Source: DSWT01 sp035420085
GTDB taxonomy: Bacteria > Chloroflexota > Anaerolineae > B4-G1 > SLSP01
Assembly: GCA_035420085.1 (NCBI GenBank)
Contig: DAOLUH010000030.1
Span: 1-64,000 of the forward strand
Length of the DNA stretch: 64,000 bases
Direction: 5' to 3'
Shown here piece by piece: positions 8,202-16,022 of the stretch (the stretch's first letter is position 1; each line of letters begins with the position of its first letter). The notes beneath the pieces are model-generated. The model did no database searches. It saw nothing but the letters and a program-made list of their open reading frames with translations, and was not told the DNA's origin. A program made the position numbers and the translations under genes.

Positions 8202-8236
8202 AAATCGCCTAACACTTTGGTGTCAGGCGATTTTTT
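8202..8236 (+). terminator. Rho-independent terminator
   Basis: A 13-14-bp stem (AAATCGCCTAACAC with GTGTCAGGCGATTT, one mismatch), 4-nt loop and T-run end the MalT-like gene. Confidence 0.9.
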
Positions 8237-8295
8237 GTTCCGAAATCCCACTTTTGGGTGTTAACAGGCGAGGTTATTTGCTGTATAGTGATGAT

Positions 8296-8526
8296 ATGAA
8301 AACACAAAGCGACGCCTTAATTTACGAAATCCGGTTCAAAGGGCATCTGGGCCAAAACACATTGGTCTGGTTTGAAGACTTTACGGTGGAGTACAGTTCC
8401 GAGGGGGAAACGATTCTGCGCGGGCCGATTGTGGATCAGGCCGCATTGCGCGGCATCCTCACGCGAATCTTTGACCTGGGCCTGAGCCTGACGTTGTTTC
8501 GGCAGTTGAGCAAAGAACCGGGTTGA
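8296..8526 (+). CDS. Small conserved protein of unknown function
   Basis: A 76-residue protein (YEIRFKGHLGQNTLVWFEDF... VDQAALRGILTRIFDLGL...). It matches a recurrent small family in Chloroflexota and Actinomycetota with the pattern YxIRxxGHL...WFxxxT...VxDQAALxGxLxxIxDLGLxL, known only by sequence. The fold looks like alternating beta strands with one central helix. The ATG at 8296 is used; the Shine-Dalgarno is poor. It sits between the MalT-like regulator's terminator and the flavoprotein genes, 34 bases before the next start, so it may be the first gene of that operon. No biochemical role can be assigned. Confidence 0.75.
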   Translation: MKTQSDALIYEIRFKGHLGQNTLVWFEDFTVEYSSEGETILRGPIVDQAALRGILTRIFDLGLSLTLFRQLSKEPG

Positions 8527-8560
8527 AGTTGCACAGGTTGAATTCCTGGAGGAAATTGCT

Positions 8561-9676
8561 ATGAACAAGACATCATCTGTCCCAACCCTGAGCCGCCGTG
8601 ACTTCTTGAAGCTTACGGCTGCCGCGGGCGCGCTGGTCGTCGGCGGGCATCTGCTGGATACCTACGCGCCGTGGCTCAACACCGAGGAGCAAGCCGCCCT
8701 TGCCAGACAGCCTTATACACCAGAGGACACGATGCCGCAACACATGCGAGAAATGGTCCGCTACGCCACCCTGGCCGCCAATGGACACAACACGCAGCCC
8801 TGGAAGTTCGCCCTGCGCCAGGACGCCATCGAAATCCACCCCGACACCAGCCGCCATTTGCCGGTAGTGGACCCGGAGAACCGCGAGTTGTGGATTAGCC
8901 TGGGCTGCGCGTTGGAAAACCTGCTCCTGGCGGCGCGGGCGGTCGGCTATGCGCCCACCGTCGCCTACCCGGATGCGGACGAAATCATCCGCGTGCAGCT
9001 TGCGCCTGATGCGCCCCAGGCCAGCCCGCTGTTCGACGCCATTCCCGTGCGCCAGACGACGCGCTCGGTCTACGATGGCCGCTCTGTACCGGCTGCCGAC
9101 CTGGACACGCTGCAATCCCTGCCGTTAGAGCCGGGCGTCTCACTGCGCTTCCTCACCGCCCCGGCGGAAATGGAAACTGCGCTAGAGTACGTCAATGCGG
9201 GCAATCTCCAGCAGTATGCCGACCGCGCCTTTGTGGATGAACTCATCGCCTGGCTGCGCTTCAACAAGAAGGAGGCGATGGCGACCCTGGATGGCCTGTA
9301 CTCCCGCTGTTCCGGCAACCCGACCGTGCCGCGTTGGCTAGGGCGGATGTTCGTCGAAAGTACGAAACCGCAGCAGCAAGCCGACGCGGACGCGGAAAAG
9401 TTGCGCAGCTCGGCAGGGGCGGTCGTCGCTACCGATGCGGACGACAAGGCGGCGTGGGTGCGCGCGGGCCAGGTCTACGAGCGTTTAGCGTTGCAGATGA
9501 CGGCGCTGGACCTCAAGTCGGCGCTGCTGAATCAGCCCATTGAGGTGACGGAACTGCGCCCCCAATTCCAGACCGCCATCGGCCTCAATGCCGCGCCGCA
9601 ACTGCTGGTACGCTTTGGCTATGCTGACGCCTTGCCCCGGTCTTTGCGCCGACCGGTTGAAAACGTGTTGATATAG
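8561..9676 (+). CDS. Tat-exported nitroreductase-family protein
   Basis: A 371-residue protein with a twin-arginine signal (SRRDFLKLTAAAGALVVGG, ~12-30), so it should be folded with cofactor before export. The body has NTQPWKFALR (~75-84), the FMN-site signature of nitroreductases, and IGLNAAPQLLVRFGYA near the end, as in Acg-like divergent members. Typical members bind FMN and reduce nitro groups or quinones, while Acg-like proteins may instead sequester flavin. The start has GGAGGAAA. It is followed after 12 bases by a second Tat-signal flavoprotein, suggesting the two act together outside the membrane. Confidence 0.85.
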   Translation: MNKTSSVPTLSRRDFLKLTAAAGALVVGGHLLDTYAPWLNTEEQAALARQPYTPEDTMPQHMREMVRYATLAANGHNTQPWKFALRQDAIEIHPDTSRHLPVVDPENRELWISLGCALENLLLAARAVGYAPTVAYPDADEIIRVQLAPDAPQASPLFDAIPVRQTTRSVYDGRSVPAADLDTLQSLPLEPGVSLRFLTAPAEMETALEYVNAGNLQQYADRAFVDELIAWLRFNKKEAMATLDGLYSRCSGNPTVPRWLGRMFVESTKPQQQADADAEKLRSSAGAVVATDADDKAAWVRAGQVYERLALQMTALDLKSALLNQPIEVTELRPQFQTAIGLNAAPQLLVRFGYADALPRSLRRPVENVLI

Positions 9677-9688
9677 GAGGAAATACTG

Positions 9689-10333
9689 ATGTCCATAAAA
9701 TTCTCTCGTCGTGATTTTCTCAAAGTGACCGGATTGGCCGTGGGCGGCGCTGCCCTGACCTGTTCCGGCTTGGGCTATGCCGCCACCCGGTCTCCGAAAA
9801 TCTATACGCTTGACCTTGTTTATGGAAAGGAACATTCAATGCAAAACGCTGTACTCGTAACCCACGCCACCCGAGCCGGTTCAACTGCCGAAATTGCGGC
9901 GGTCATTGGCGAAACTCTCGCCGAACGCGGCTTCCACGTGGATGTCAAATCAATTAAATCGCAACCGTCGCTTGATGGCTATACCGCTGTGATTTTGGGT
10001 AGCGCCATCCGCATGGGCAATTGGCTGCCGGAGATGGTGAAATTCATCCAGGCCAACCAGGCGGCACTCGCGGCCATGCCCACCGCGCTGTTCACCGTCC
10101 ACATGCTCAACACCGGCGAAGACGCCGACAGTCGCGCCGCACGCGAGGCGTACACCGCATCTGTCCGCGCGCTGCTGCCGGACGCGGAAAATGTCTTCTT
10201 CACCGGGCTGATGGACTTTTCGCGGCTCTCCCCGCTCGACCGTTTCATTTCCGGGATGGTCAAGGCGGTGGAAGCCGACCACCGCGATTGGGACGCTATC
10301 CGGCGCTGGGCTGAGGCCGTTTTGATAAATTAG
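9689..10333 (+). CDS. Tat-signal flavodoxin-domain protein (HemG-like)
   Basis: A 214-residue protein with a twin-arginine signal (SRRDFLKVTGLAVGGAA, ~6-22) and, from residue ~51, a flavodoxin fold whose phosphate loop is THATRAGSTAEIA. It resembles menaquinone-dependent protoporphyrinogen dehydrogenase/flavodoxin-like proteins. A paralogue without a signal peptide is at 53867. The first start has AGGAGGAAA. An internal ATG at 9839, preceded by GGAAAGGAA with 7-base spacing, could yield a 164-residue cytoplasmic form starting MQNAVLVTHATRAG, exactly where the paralogue starts. A flavodoxin outside the cytoplasm is unusual; dual localisation is an inference. Confidence 0.85.
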   Translation: MSIKFSRRDFLKVTGLAVGGAALTCSGLGYAATRSPKIYTLDLVYGKEHSMQNAVLVTHATRAGSTAEIAAVIGETLAERGFHVDVKSIKSQPSLDGYTAVILGSAIRMGNWLPEMVKFIQANQAALAAMPTALFTVHMLNTGEDADSRAAREAYTASVRALLPDAENVFFTGLMDFSRLSPLDRFISGMVKAVEADHRDWDAIRRWAEAVLIN

Positions 10334-10373
10334 GGCGCAATGCTAACACCATAGTGTATAAGGAGAACAACCG

Positions 10374-10559
10374 ATGAATAACTCGAATCCACCATCAACA
10401 ACAAATCGTCGCAAGCAGATGGCGAACAGAATGGGAACGGGCCTGGTCCTGGGCGTAGCTCTTGGCGCAGCAATAGGCAATGTTGCGCTTGGCCTTGCCA
10501 TTGGCATTCTCATCGGCGGGGCGGGGGCGCTTTGGCGGACGAAGAGAAATTGTCAATGA
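10374..10559 (+). CDS. Small glycine-rich membrane protein
   Basis: A 61-residue protein with a polar, Asn/Ser-rich N-terminus and one or two hydrophobic segments rich in Gly and Ala (GLVLGVALGAAIGNVALGLA), a glycine-zipper-like pattern, ending in a basic tail. AAGGAGAAC lies upstream. It sits between the flavodoxin and a polytopic membrane protein. It probably packs against another membrane protein. Family not recognised. Confidence 0.7.
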   Translation: MNNSNPPSTTNRRKQMANRMGTGLVLGVALGAAIGNVALGLAIGILIGGAGALWRTKRNCQ

Positions 10560-10588
10560 CGTTCTTGAAGAAAAACAGGAGCATTGAA

Positions 10589-11470
10589 ATGAATTCAGCA
10601 CTCAAATGGCTCATCCCCGCGATTTTTGTCCTGACACTGATTGCCACGTTGTCTGGCCTGTGGCCGGCCGAGGGTGCGTCCTACCCGCTGACGACCTTTC
10701 GCGGCGAGGACGTGACCATCAACGCGCGCGGGCTGTATTACTGGGATACGGTCAGTTCCGCCGCCCAAATGCAAGCCAACGACCTGATTGCGCTGGTGCT
10801 CGGCCTGCCCTTGCTGGCAGTTTCCTTCTGGCTAACGTTGCGCGGCTCCCTGCGCGGACGGCTACTGCTGGCGGGCACGCTCGGCTTTATCCTCTACACC
10901 TACATCACGATGGCGTTTGGCGCGCAGTACAACGCCCTGTTCCTGGTCTACGTCGCCCTGTTCAGCCTGAGCCTGTTCGCCTTCGTGCTGGTGATGATGT
11001 CCTTTGACCTGGCGAGCTTGCCCGCCCATTTCTCCGATAACTTGGCGCGCGGTTGGATTGCGGGGCTGCTCTTTTTCGCCGCCGCCTTTCTCTCGCTGGC
11101 CTGGCTGGGGCGTATCCTGCCCACGCTTGCCTGGGACTCCCTCTCCCTGTGGGAGAGGGGCGGGGTGAGGGGAATTCCCGCGCTGGAAAACACCACCAGC
11201 ATGTTCATCCAGGTGATGGACTTGGGCCTCGTCGTGCCGGTCTGTCTGCTGTCCGGCATCCTGCTTTTGCGCCGCCAGCCCTGGGGTTACCTGCTGGCCT
11301 CGGTGGGATTGACCAAATTCCTGACTCTCGGTGTCGCCGTCAGCCTGATGGGGCTGAACATGGCGCGGGTGGGCGCGCCGGTCAGCCCGGTCGAGTTGCT
11401 CATCTTCCCCGGCATGGCATTGGCCGGCGTGGTGATGACGGGCATCTTGCTCAAACACGTCAAGGGGTAA
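10589..11470 (+). CDS. Polytopic membrane protein of unknown function
   Basis: A 293-residue protein with about seven or eight hydrophobic helices and a short outer loop after the first (YPLTTFRGEDVTINARG...). No catalytic motif is visible. The start at 10589 follows CAGGAGC; the longer frame to 10532 overlaps the previous gene. Odd: the loop LAWDSLSLWERGGVRGIPAL (~184-203) is encoded by a palindromic CTCTCCCTGTGGGAGAG element, a dispersed repeat found between genes in many bacteria, here inserted in frame. It lies in the same run of plus-strand genes as the flavoproteins and CPBP proteases. Confidence 0.75.
   Translation: MNSALKWLIPAIFVLTLIATLSGLWPAEGASYPLTTFRGEDVTINARGLYYWDTVSSAAQMQANDLIALVLGLPLLAVSFWLTLRGSLRGRLLLAGTLGFILYTYITMAFGAQYNALFLVYVALFSLSLFAFVLVMMSFDLASLPAHFSDNLARGWIAGLLFFAAAFLSLAWLGRILPTLAWDSLSLWERGGVRGIPALENTTSMFIQVMDLGLVVPVCLLSGILLLRRQPWGYLLASVGLTKFLTLGVAVSLMGLNMARVGAPVSPVELLIFPGMALAGVVMTGILLKHVKG
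11138..11173. repeat. REP-like palindromic element inside a coding region
   Basis: CCCTCTCCCTGTGGGAGAGG followed by GGCGGGGTGAGGGG, a common dispersed GC-rich palindrome, lies in frame in the membrane-protein gene. Confidence 0.75.
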
Positions 11471-11502
11471 TCCGTTTCGTCCGTTGAATCCGTTGACATT
11501 TT
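11470..11502 (+). repeat. Nonamer leader element (copy 1)
   Basis: Three degenerate ATCCGTTGA-type units plus GACATTTT sit directly before the Shine-Dalgarno of the CPBP gene. Nearly the same element precedes the CPBP pseudogene (16966-16998), and a related one precedes the methyltransferase. Confidence 0.75.
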
Positions 11503-11516
11503 GGAGGAGACGCACG

Positions 11517-12362
11517 ATGCAACCAAAAATCTGGCAATCCAAAACGCTCATCCTGCTCATCGCAGGCATCCTGGCCATCTTTGTCGGGCGCACATTGTTG
11601 GTCAAAGGCTACAATGCGCCGCTGCTCTCCGACATCTTGATGGGCCTGATCGCGCTCGGCTCGCTCGGCGTCTGTGTGACCGGCTTCCGGCATCTGCGGC
11701 CCGGCGACTGGCTCGCCGCCGCCGCTCTGGGCGCGCTGGTCGGCGTGGAGATGCGCTTTGCCACGCTCTTCTCGCCATACCCCTTCTTCGGCGTCATGCG
11801 CGACAACACCGGACAGGCGTTCGTGCGCGGGTCGCTCACGTTCATTGCGACGCTGGGTGGACTGGTCATCATGCGCCAGGGCGGGCCGGTGCAACTCGCG
11901 GCGGCAAACGGAGACTGGCGCAAGTCCGCGCACGACGCACTCTTTGGGCTGGCGGTGGGCTTGCCGCTGGCGGCGCTCAATGTCGTGGCGTTGCAGATGA
12001 CCGCGGGGCACGGCATCCTCTGGCAGAACCCTTTCGCGGCGCTGCTGGACGCACTGCAACCCGGCGTTGTTGAAGAAGTCATCTATCGCTTTGGCGCGTG
12101 GGGCTTGCTCTGGCTGATGCTGCGCCGCTCACTCCCACAGCAAGCCGCGTCGGTGGCGGGCCTGCTCGCACTGTTGGTCCACAACTATGCGCACTTGGAC
12201 GCGCTCCTGGCCGAGGCGCCGCTGGTCGCTCTGGGGATGGGACTGGTTATGGGTATCGTCTGGGGCCTGCCGCCATTTTTCCTGGCACGGCGGCGCAGCC
12301 TCGAAGCGGCGATGGCCTTCCATTGGATTCAGGATGCGGCGCGCTTTCTAGTGGGATTTTGA
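11517..12362 (+). CDS. CPBP-family intramembrane metalloprotease
   Basis: A 281-residue polytopic membrane protein with the CPBP (CAAX protease/bacteriocin-processing) motifs: the EExxxR box VVEEVIYRFG (~181-190), an Asn/His element in VHNYAHLD and a C-terminal His in AFHWIQD. These glutamates and histidines form the metal site in Rce1-type proteases. GGAGGAG precedes the start at 11517. A second CPBP gene (13417) and a broken third (17017) are close by. Bacterial roles include peptide maturation and self-protection; the target is unknown here. Confidence 0.85.
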   Translation: MQPKIWQSKTLILLIAGILAIFVGRTLLVKGYNAPLLSDILMGLIALGSLGVCVTGFRHLRPGDWLAAAALGALVGVEMRFATLFSPYPFFGVMRDNTGQAFVRGSLTFIATLGGLVIMRQGGPVQLAAANGDWRKSAHDALFGLAVGLPLAALNVVALQMTAGHGILWQNPFAALLDALQPGVVEEVIYRFGAWGLLWLMLRRSLPQQAASVAGLLALLVHNYAHLDALLAEAPLVALGMGLVMGIVWGLPPFFLARRRSLEAAMAFHWIQDAARFLVGF

Positions 12363-12503
12363 GGTGTTTATCAACGCGGACAAGAATTTGCCAACGGATT
12401 TGAACGGATTTTTTTTCCTTCTAATCAACATGGTATAATGCGCTCATCCTGAACATCAATTGAACGGACATTTTTCCGTTGAATCCGTTCAATCCGTTGA
12501 GGC
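12363..12503. repeat. Nonamer arrays and promoter region before the methyltransferase
   Basis: ACGGATTTG-type units (~12393-12413) and complementary ATCCGTTCA-type units (~12476-12500) form a loose inverted repeat around a promoter at 12428-12453. Confidence 0.7.
12428..12453 (+). promoter_or_regulatory. Extended -10 promoter, second copy of a 26-bp element
   Basis: TGGTATAAT in a 26-base context matching 5807-5832 at 25 positions. The distance to the methyltransferase start is about 85 bases. Confidence 0.6.
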
Positions 12504-12523
12504 TATTGGCAAGGAGCATGAAC

Positions 12524-13420
12524 ATGAATTTTGAGCTGATTATGCAATTACAACAAAAACCCGACCCCTTCACCCCCGGCGAACCGCTTTTCTGGGATGA
12601 CCCGCATATTTCGGCGCAGATGTTGAAATGGCATCTCGACCCGGACAATGACGTTGCCAGCCGCCGCCCGGAAACCATTCAGCGCACGGTGGATTGGCTG
12701 GTCGCCGCGCTGGGGCTTCAGGCAGGGGACAGCGTGCTCGACATGGGCTGCGGCCCCGGCCTCTATACATCGCGCCTGGCCGAGAAGGGCCTGCGGGTGA
12801 CGGGCGTGGATTATTCCCGGCGCTCGATTGCCTATGCCACGCAATACGCCAGCGAGCACCATCTCGACATTTCCTACCGCTACCAGAACTATCTGACGCT
12901 GGGAGATGAGAGCCAATACGAAGCTATCTTGCTGATTTACGGCGATTTTTGTCCGCTGTCGCCAGAGCAGCGCGCGAAACTGCTCGGCAACGTGCAGCGC
13001 GCCCTCAAACCCGGCGGATATTTTGTCCTCGATGTCTCCACGCCCATCCTTCGCCAAAAGCATGGCAATAAAAACGGGTGGTACGCCGTGGAAACCGGTT
13101 TCTGGAAGCCGGGTCCGCATCTGGTGTTGGAGGAAGGCTTCGCTTACCCGGAGCAGTCCATCTTTCTGGACCAATACATCGTGATCGAGGCAAGCGGCCA
13201 AATCTCGGTCTACCGGAATTGGTTCCAGGATTTTTCGCGCGAAACCATCACCACCGAACTGGAGCAGGCCGGTTTTGTCGTGCAAAATGTCTGGAATGAC
13301 CTGCTTGGAACGCCTTTTACCGAGGATACAGAGTGGATAGGGCTTGTCGCGCAGAAACCGGACCGTATAGAGCTGCCAAGTGAGTCATTTTGTCATCCCC
13401 CAAAGAAAGGTTGCGTATGA
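12524..13420 (+). CDS. SAM-dependent class I methyltransferase
   Basis: A 298-residue cytoplasmic protein with SAM-binding motif I VLDMGCGPGL (71-80), the acidic motif II GVDYS and motif IV-like ILLIYGDF, followed by the post-motif strand LKPGGYFVLDV. The N-terminal 'PLFWDDPHISAQML' segment is shared by a common uncharacterised methyltransferase group. The start at 12524 is preferred over 12518, as AAGGAG lies 7 bases before it. Its stop overlaps the start of the next CPBP gene (ATGA). The acceptor is not identifiable; coupling to CPBP genes may point to a membrane-linked modification pathway. Confidence 0.87.
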   Translation: MNFELIMQLQQKPDPFTPGEPLFWDDPHISAQMLKWHLDPDNDVASRRPETIQRTVDWLVAALGLQAGDSVLDMGCGPGLYTSRLAEKGLRVTGVDYSRRSIAYATQYASEHHLDISYRYQNYLTLGDESQYEAILLIYGDFCPLSPEQRAKLLGNVQRALKPGGYFVLDVSTPILRQKHGNKNGWYAVETGFWKPGPHLVLEEGFAYPEQSIFLDQYIVIEASGQISVYRNWFQDFSRETITTELEQAGFVVQNVWNDLLGTPFTEDTEWIGLVAQKPDRIELPSESFCHPPKKGCV

Positions 13421-14049
13421 AAAACAATCGAGTCCTTTATGAAACCATCTTTGTTACCGCCATCACCCTATTGGGAATGTTGCTCATCCCTGCTGCCAAA
13501 ACGGTCTTTGCGCTCTTGCCGGTGGCGTATCTGTTGATTGAGCGTCACCTGCGGAAGCGCGCCTGGGGCGAACTGGGCTTCAACCTCCGCACCTTTTGGC
13601 CCGATTTACGCGCCAACTGGATTTTGTTCATCCTGTTGGCCTTTGTCATCCAACCCCTGGTCATGCTGTGGGCAAAAGCCTTTTTCCCCGCTTTCCTGGC
13701 GCATGTCCAGGCGCGTCTGCCGTTTGAGAGCGGCATATCGTGGGGGCTGCTCCTGCCCATGCTGGCGATTTCGCTGACTGGCGAGGAAATGACCTACCGG
13801 ACATTGATTCAGGGCAGACTTACACCGTTTATCGGCATCCCGGCAGCAGTGGGAGTGGCTTCACTGCTGTTTGGATTGGCGCACTTTGCTCCAGGGCCAG
13901 GGCTAATCGTCTTGATGGATGTAGGATTGATTATCTTCGATTCCATCCTGTATGGCGCAATGTTCGCTCGCCGCAACAACCTGTGGGTTGTCTGGCTGGC
14001 GCATCTGCTGGGCGATATTTCCGGTCTGCTGGTATTAGCGTTGGCCTGA
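13417..14049 (+). CDS. CPBP-family intramembrane metalloprotease
   Basis: A 210-residue membrane protein, shorter than the CPBP gene at 11517. Motifs: GEEMTYRTLIQGRL (EExxYR box, ~128-141), FGLAHFAPG and a C-terminal HLLGDISG. The start at 13417 overlaps the methyltransferase stop (ATGA), indicating translational coupling. The second His (AHF) and last His (AHLLGD) complete the expected metal ligands, so it should be active. Substrate unknown. Confidence 0.85.
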   Translation: MKNNRVLYETIFVTAITLLGMLLIPAAKTVFALLPVAYLLIERHLRKRAWGELGFNLRTFWPDLRANWILFILLAFVIQPLVMLWAKAFFPAFLAHVQARLPFESGISWGLLLPMLAISLTGEEMTYRTLIQGRLTPFIGIPAAVGVASLLFGLAHFAPGPGLIVLMDVGLIIFDSILYGAMFARRNNLWVVWLAHLLGDISGLLVLALA

Positions 14050-14235
14050 TTAAAAGAAAACGCATAGTAGTTACTGTCTTAAAGATTCGCCCCCCTGCGG
14101 GCTGACATTACAAGCCACTGCCCATTGCGGTTGAATTGCCGAACTGACCGCCACAGGTAGTGTGGCAAATCTGGCGACCAAAAGTGGCGAATACTTTGTG
14201 ACACTAACCATTTTGCCAATTTTAAGGAGGAAATC

Positions 14236-14673
14236 ATGTCTGAGAAAGAGAATATCTTGCAAATTATGGAGAGAGTACCGCTATTTCAAAAACTGGAGCC
14301 GCGCCAACTCAAGCACATCGCGAGCCAGTTTGCCGACCGCGCGTTCGAGGCCGGTCAAGAGATCGTCAAACAAGGGCAAGGCGGCATGGGGTTGTTCATC
14401 GTCGTGTCGGGACACGCGCAGGCCGTCCGCGAGCGCGTGGATGGCGACAGGGTCATCGTCAACGAGTTTGGGCCGGGCGACTTCTTCGGCGAGATGTCCT
14501 TGCTGGATGAAGGGCCGCGCACCGCTTCGGTGATTGCTACGGAACCAACGCGCTGTCTGGTGCTCGTCGCCTGGGATTTCCATAGTGTTCTCAAAAATGA
14601 CCCTGATGTTGCTCTTCTGGTATTACAGTCCGTCGCGCAGCGTTTCCGGCAAGTATTGGATGCCGTCTTATAG
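14236..14673 (+). CDS. Cyclic-nucleotide-binding domain protein
   Basis: A 145-residue single CNMP domain. The phosphate-binding cassette FGEMSLLDEGPRTASV (84-99) keeps Glu86 and Arg95, which hold the cyclic nucleotide's ribose and phosphate. There is no DNA-binding helix-turn-helix, so unlike Crp it cannot act directly as a transcription factor and probably works by protein contact. AAGGAGGAAA precedes the start. It could read the cAMP made by the receiver-cyclase at 32226; that link is a guess from domain logic. Confidence 0.88.
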   Translation: MSEKENILQIMERVPLFQKLEPRQLKHIASQFADRAFEAGQEIVKQGQGGMGLFIVVSGHAQAVRERVDGDRVIVNEFGPGDFFGEMSLLDEGPRTASVIATEPTRCLVLVAWDFHSVLKNDPDVALLVLQSVAQRFRQVLDAVL

Positions 14674-14759
14674 TTTTTCAGGTGGGATGCACTTTTGCGC
14701 CTGAAATGACAGCAGGCAGGGCGAAAATCGCCGTTTGGGGCTTGATCTAAGTGGTGATT

Positions 14760-14790
14760 TGTAGGGGCGAGCCAAAAACTCGCCCCTACA
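14760..14790. repeat. Dispersed palindromic element / hairpin
   Basis: TGTAGGGGCGAG and CTCGCCCCTACA form a perfect 12-bp stem with a 7-nt A-rich loop in the 252-base gap between the CNMP protein and the L,D-transpeptidase. This type is common as a mobile intergenic palindrome and may stop transcription. Confidence 0.7.
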
Positions 14791-14925
14791 TGCTGCTTCA
14801 CGCTATCGCCGTCCAATAAGCGCAATTGGCTGTTACTTTTTTCACTTCTCCCCGACAAACATCACGGAACGAATAAAACACAAGAGACATCGTTTCGCAT
14901 AAAGGGTATATGGAGGAGTGAAACA

Positions 14926-15834
14926 ATGGAAATCAAAGTTCGAGAAAATTTGCAGCCGGTCTTTAGTTCGCTCACATGGGTTTTATTGATCGCCATCATC
15001 GTCTTTGTCATGACATGGATAGCCCTGTTAGGATTCCGGCTCGTGGAGATGTTGGCGCCACAGGCAGTATCGGCGCAGATAGAAGTCGAGTCGCCTGTAG
15101 CTACCGTGATCACAGTCAGCGCAACACTGCCGGCGACCATAACGGTAGAGCCGGAATCAACGCCGGTACCACCGGCGCCAACACCGGTCCAGCCGCGACT
15201 GACCGCTGGCCCCAGCGCCGTCAATGTCCGGCGCGGCCCCGGCCTGGCTTACGAGAAAATCGGCCTCCTGCCCGCGGGGACGCAAACCACGGTCACGGGT
15301 CGGAGTGGCGCGTGGTGGCAGATTGATTACCAGAGTCAAGCCGGGTTCGTCTTCGGCGAAATCGTCATCGCCTACGACGCCGATGGCGTACCGGAGGTCG
15401 AAGCGCCGGCGCTGCCCGAACCCATGCCCACCGTCGCGGCGACGCCATTGCCTGAGCCGGCGCCGGTCTGGGCGATTGACGAAGCACGCTGGATTGACGT
15501 TGAGCTTTCGACACAGACGCTCACCGCCTATGAAGGGACAACGCCGGTCAAGCAATACCTGGTCTCCACCGGACTGCCGCAGACGCCGACGCCGGTGGGC
15601 CAGTATCGCATCTGGATCAAACTCAAGACCGACGATATGGCCGGGCCTGGCTACTACATCGAGAATGTGCCGTGGGTGATGTACTTCTACCAGGGATACG
15701 GCTTGCACGGCGTCACCTGGCACGGGAACTTCGGCCACCCGATGAGCCACGGCTGCGTGAACCAACCCACCGAGATGGCGGAATGGCTCTTCGACTTCGC
15801 CAGCGTGGGCACGTTGGTCAACATCCGTGAATAA
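14926..15834 (+). CDS. L,D-transpeptidase (YkuD) with SH3 domain
   Basis: A 302-residue envelope protein with an N-terminal membrane anchor (~18-38), a Pro/Thr-rich linker, a bacterial SH3 domain (~92-150: NVRRGPGLAYEKIG...WWQIDY) and a C-terminal YkuD domain (~185-302). The catalytic signature is HGVTWHGNFGHPMSHGCVN with nucleophile Cys277. It should crosslink wall peptides or attach proteins using L,D bonds outside the membrane. GGAGGAG precedes the start. In Chloroflexota, often thin-walled or monoderm, the exact acceptor is unclear. Confidence 0.9.
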   Translation: MEIKVRENLQPVFSSLTWVLLIAIIVFVMTWIALLGFRLVEMLAPQAVSAQIEVESPVATVITVSATLPATITVEPESTPVPPAPTPVQPRLTAGPSAVNVRRGPGLAYEKIGLLPAGTQTTVTGRSGAWWQIDYQSQAGFVFGEIVIAYDADGVPEVEAPALPEPMPTVAATPLPEPAPVWAIDEARWIDVELSTQTLTAYEGTTPVKQYLVSTGLPQTPTPVGQYRIWIKLKTDDMAGPGYYIENVPWVMYFYQGYGLHGVTWHGNFGHPMSHGCVNQPTEMAEWLFDFASVGTLVNIRE

Positions 15835-15861
15835 CCACGGGATGAACCATCCGCAACGAGG

Positions 15862-15892
15862 ACGCCCGGCATCGCGCCGGGCGTTCTTTTTT
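15862..15892 (+). terminator. Rho-independent terminator
   Basis: ACGCCCGGC and GCCGGGCGT form a 9-bp stem with a 5-nt loop followed by a T-run, ending the L,D-transpeptidase transcript. Confidence 0.92.
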
Positions 15893-15951
15893 GTGCGACA
15901 TCGGGCAACTGTGCCTCGACGCAGAAGTTCGTAAAACCTAACTTTTGATAG

Positions 15952-15980
15952 GTGACAATCCAACTATTTGCCGGTAAAAT
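15952..15980 (+). promoter_or_regulatory. Promoter of the P-loop kinase gene
   Basis: GTGACA (15952-15957), 17-base spacer, TAAAAT (15975-15980), 42 bases before the start codon. Confidence 0.5.
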
Positions 15981-16022
15981 CAAGCATAGTTTTGAATTCA
16001 TATAACGATAAAGAGTGCCTGC

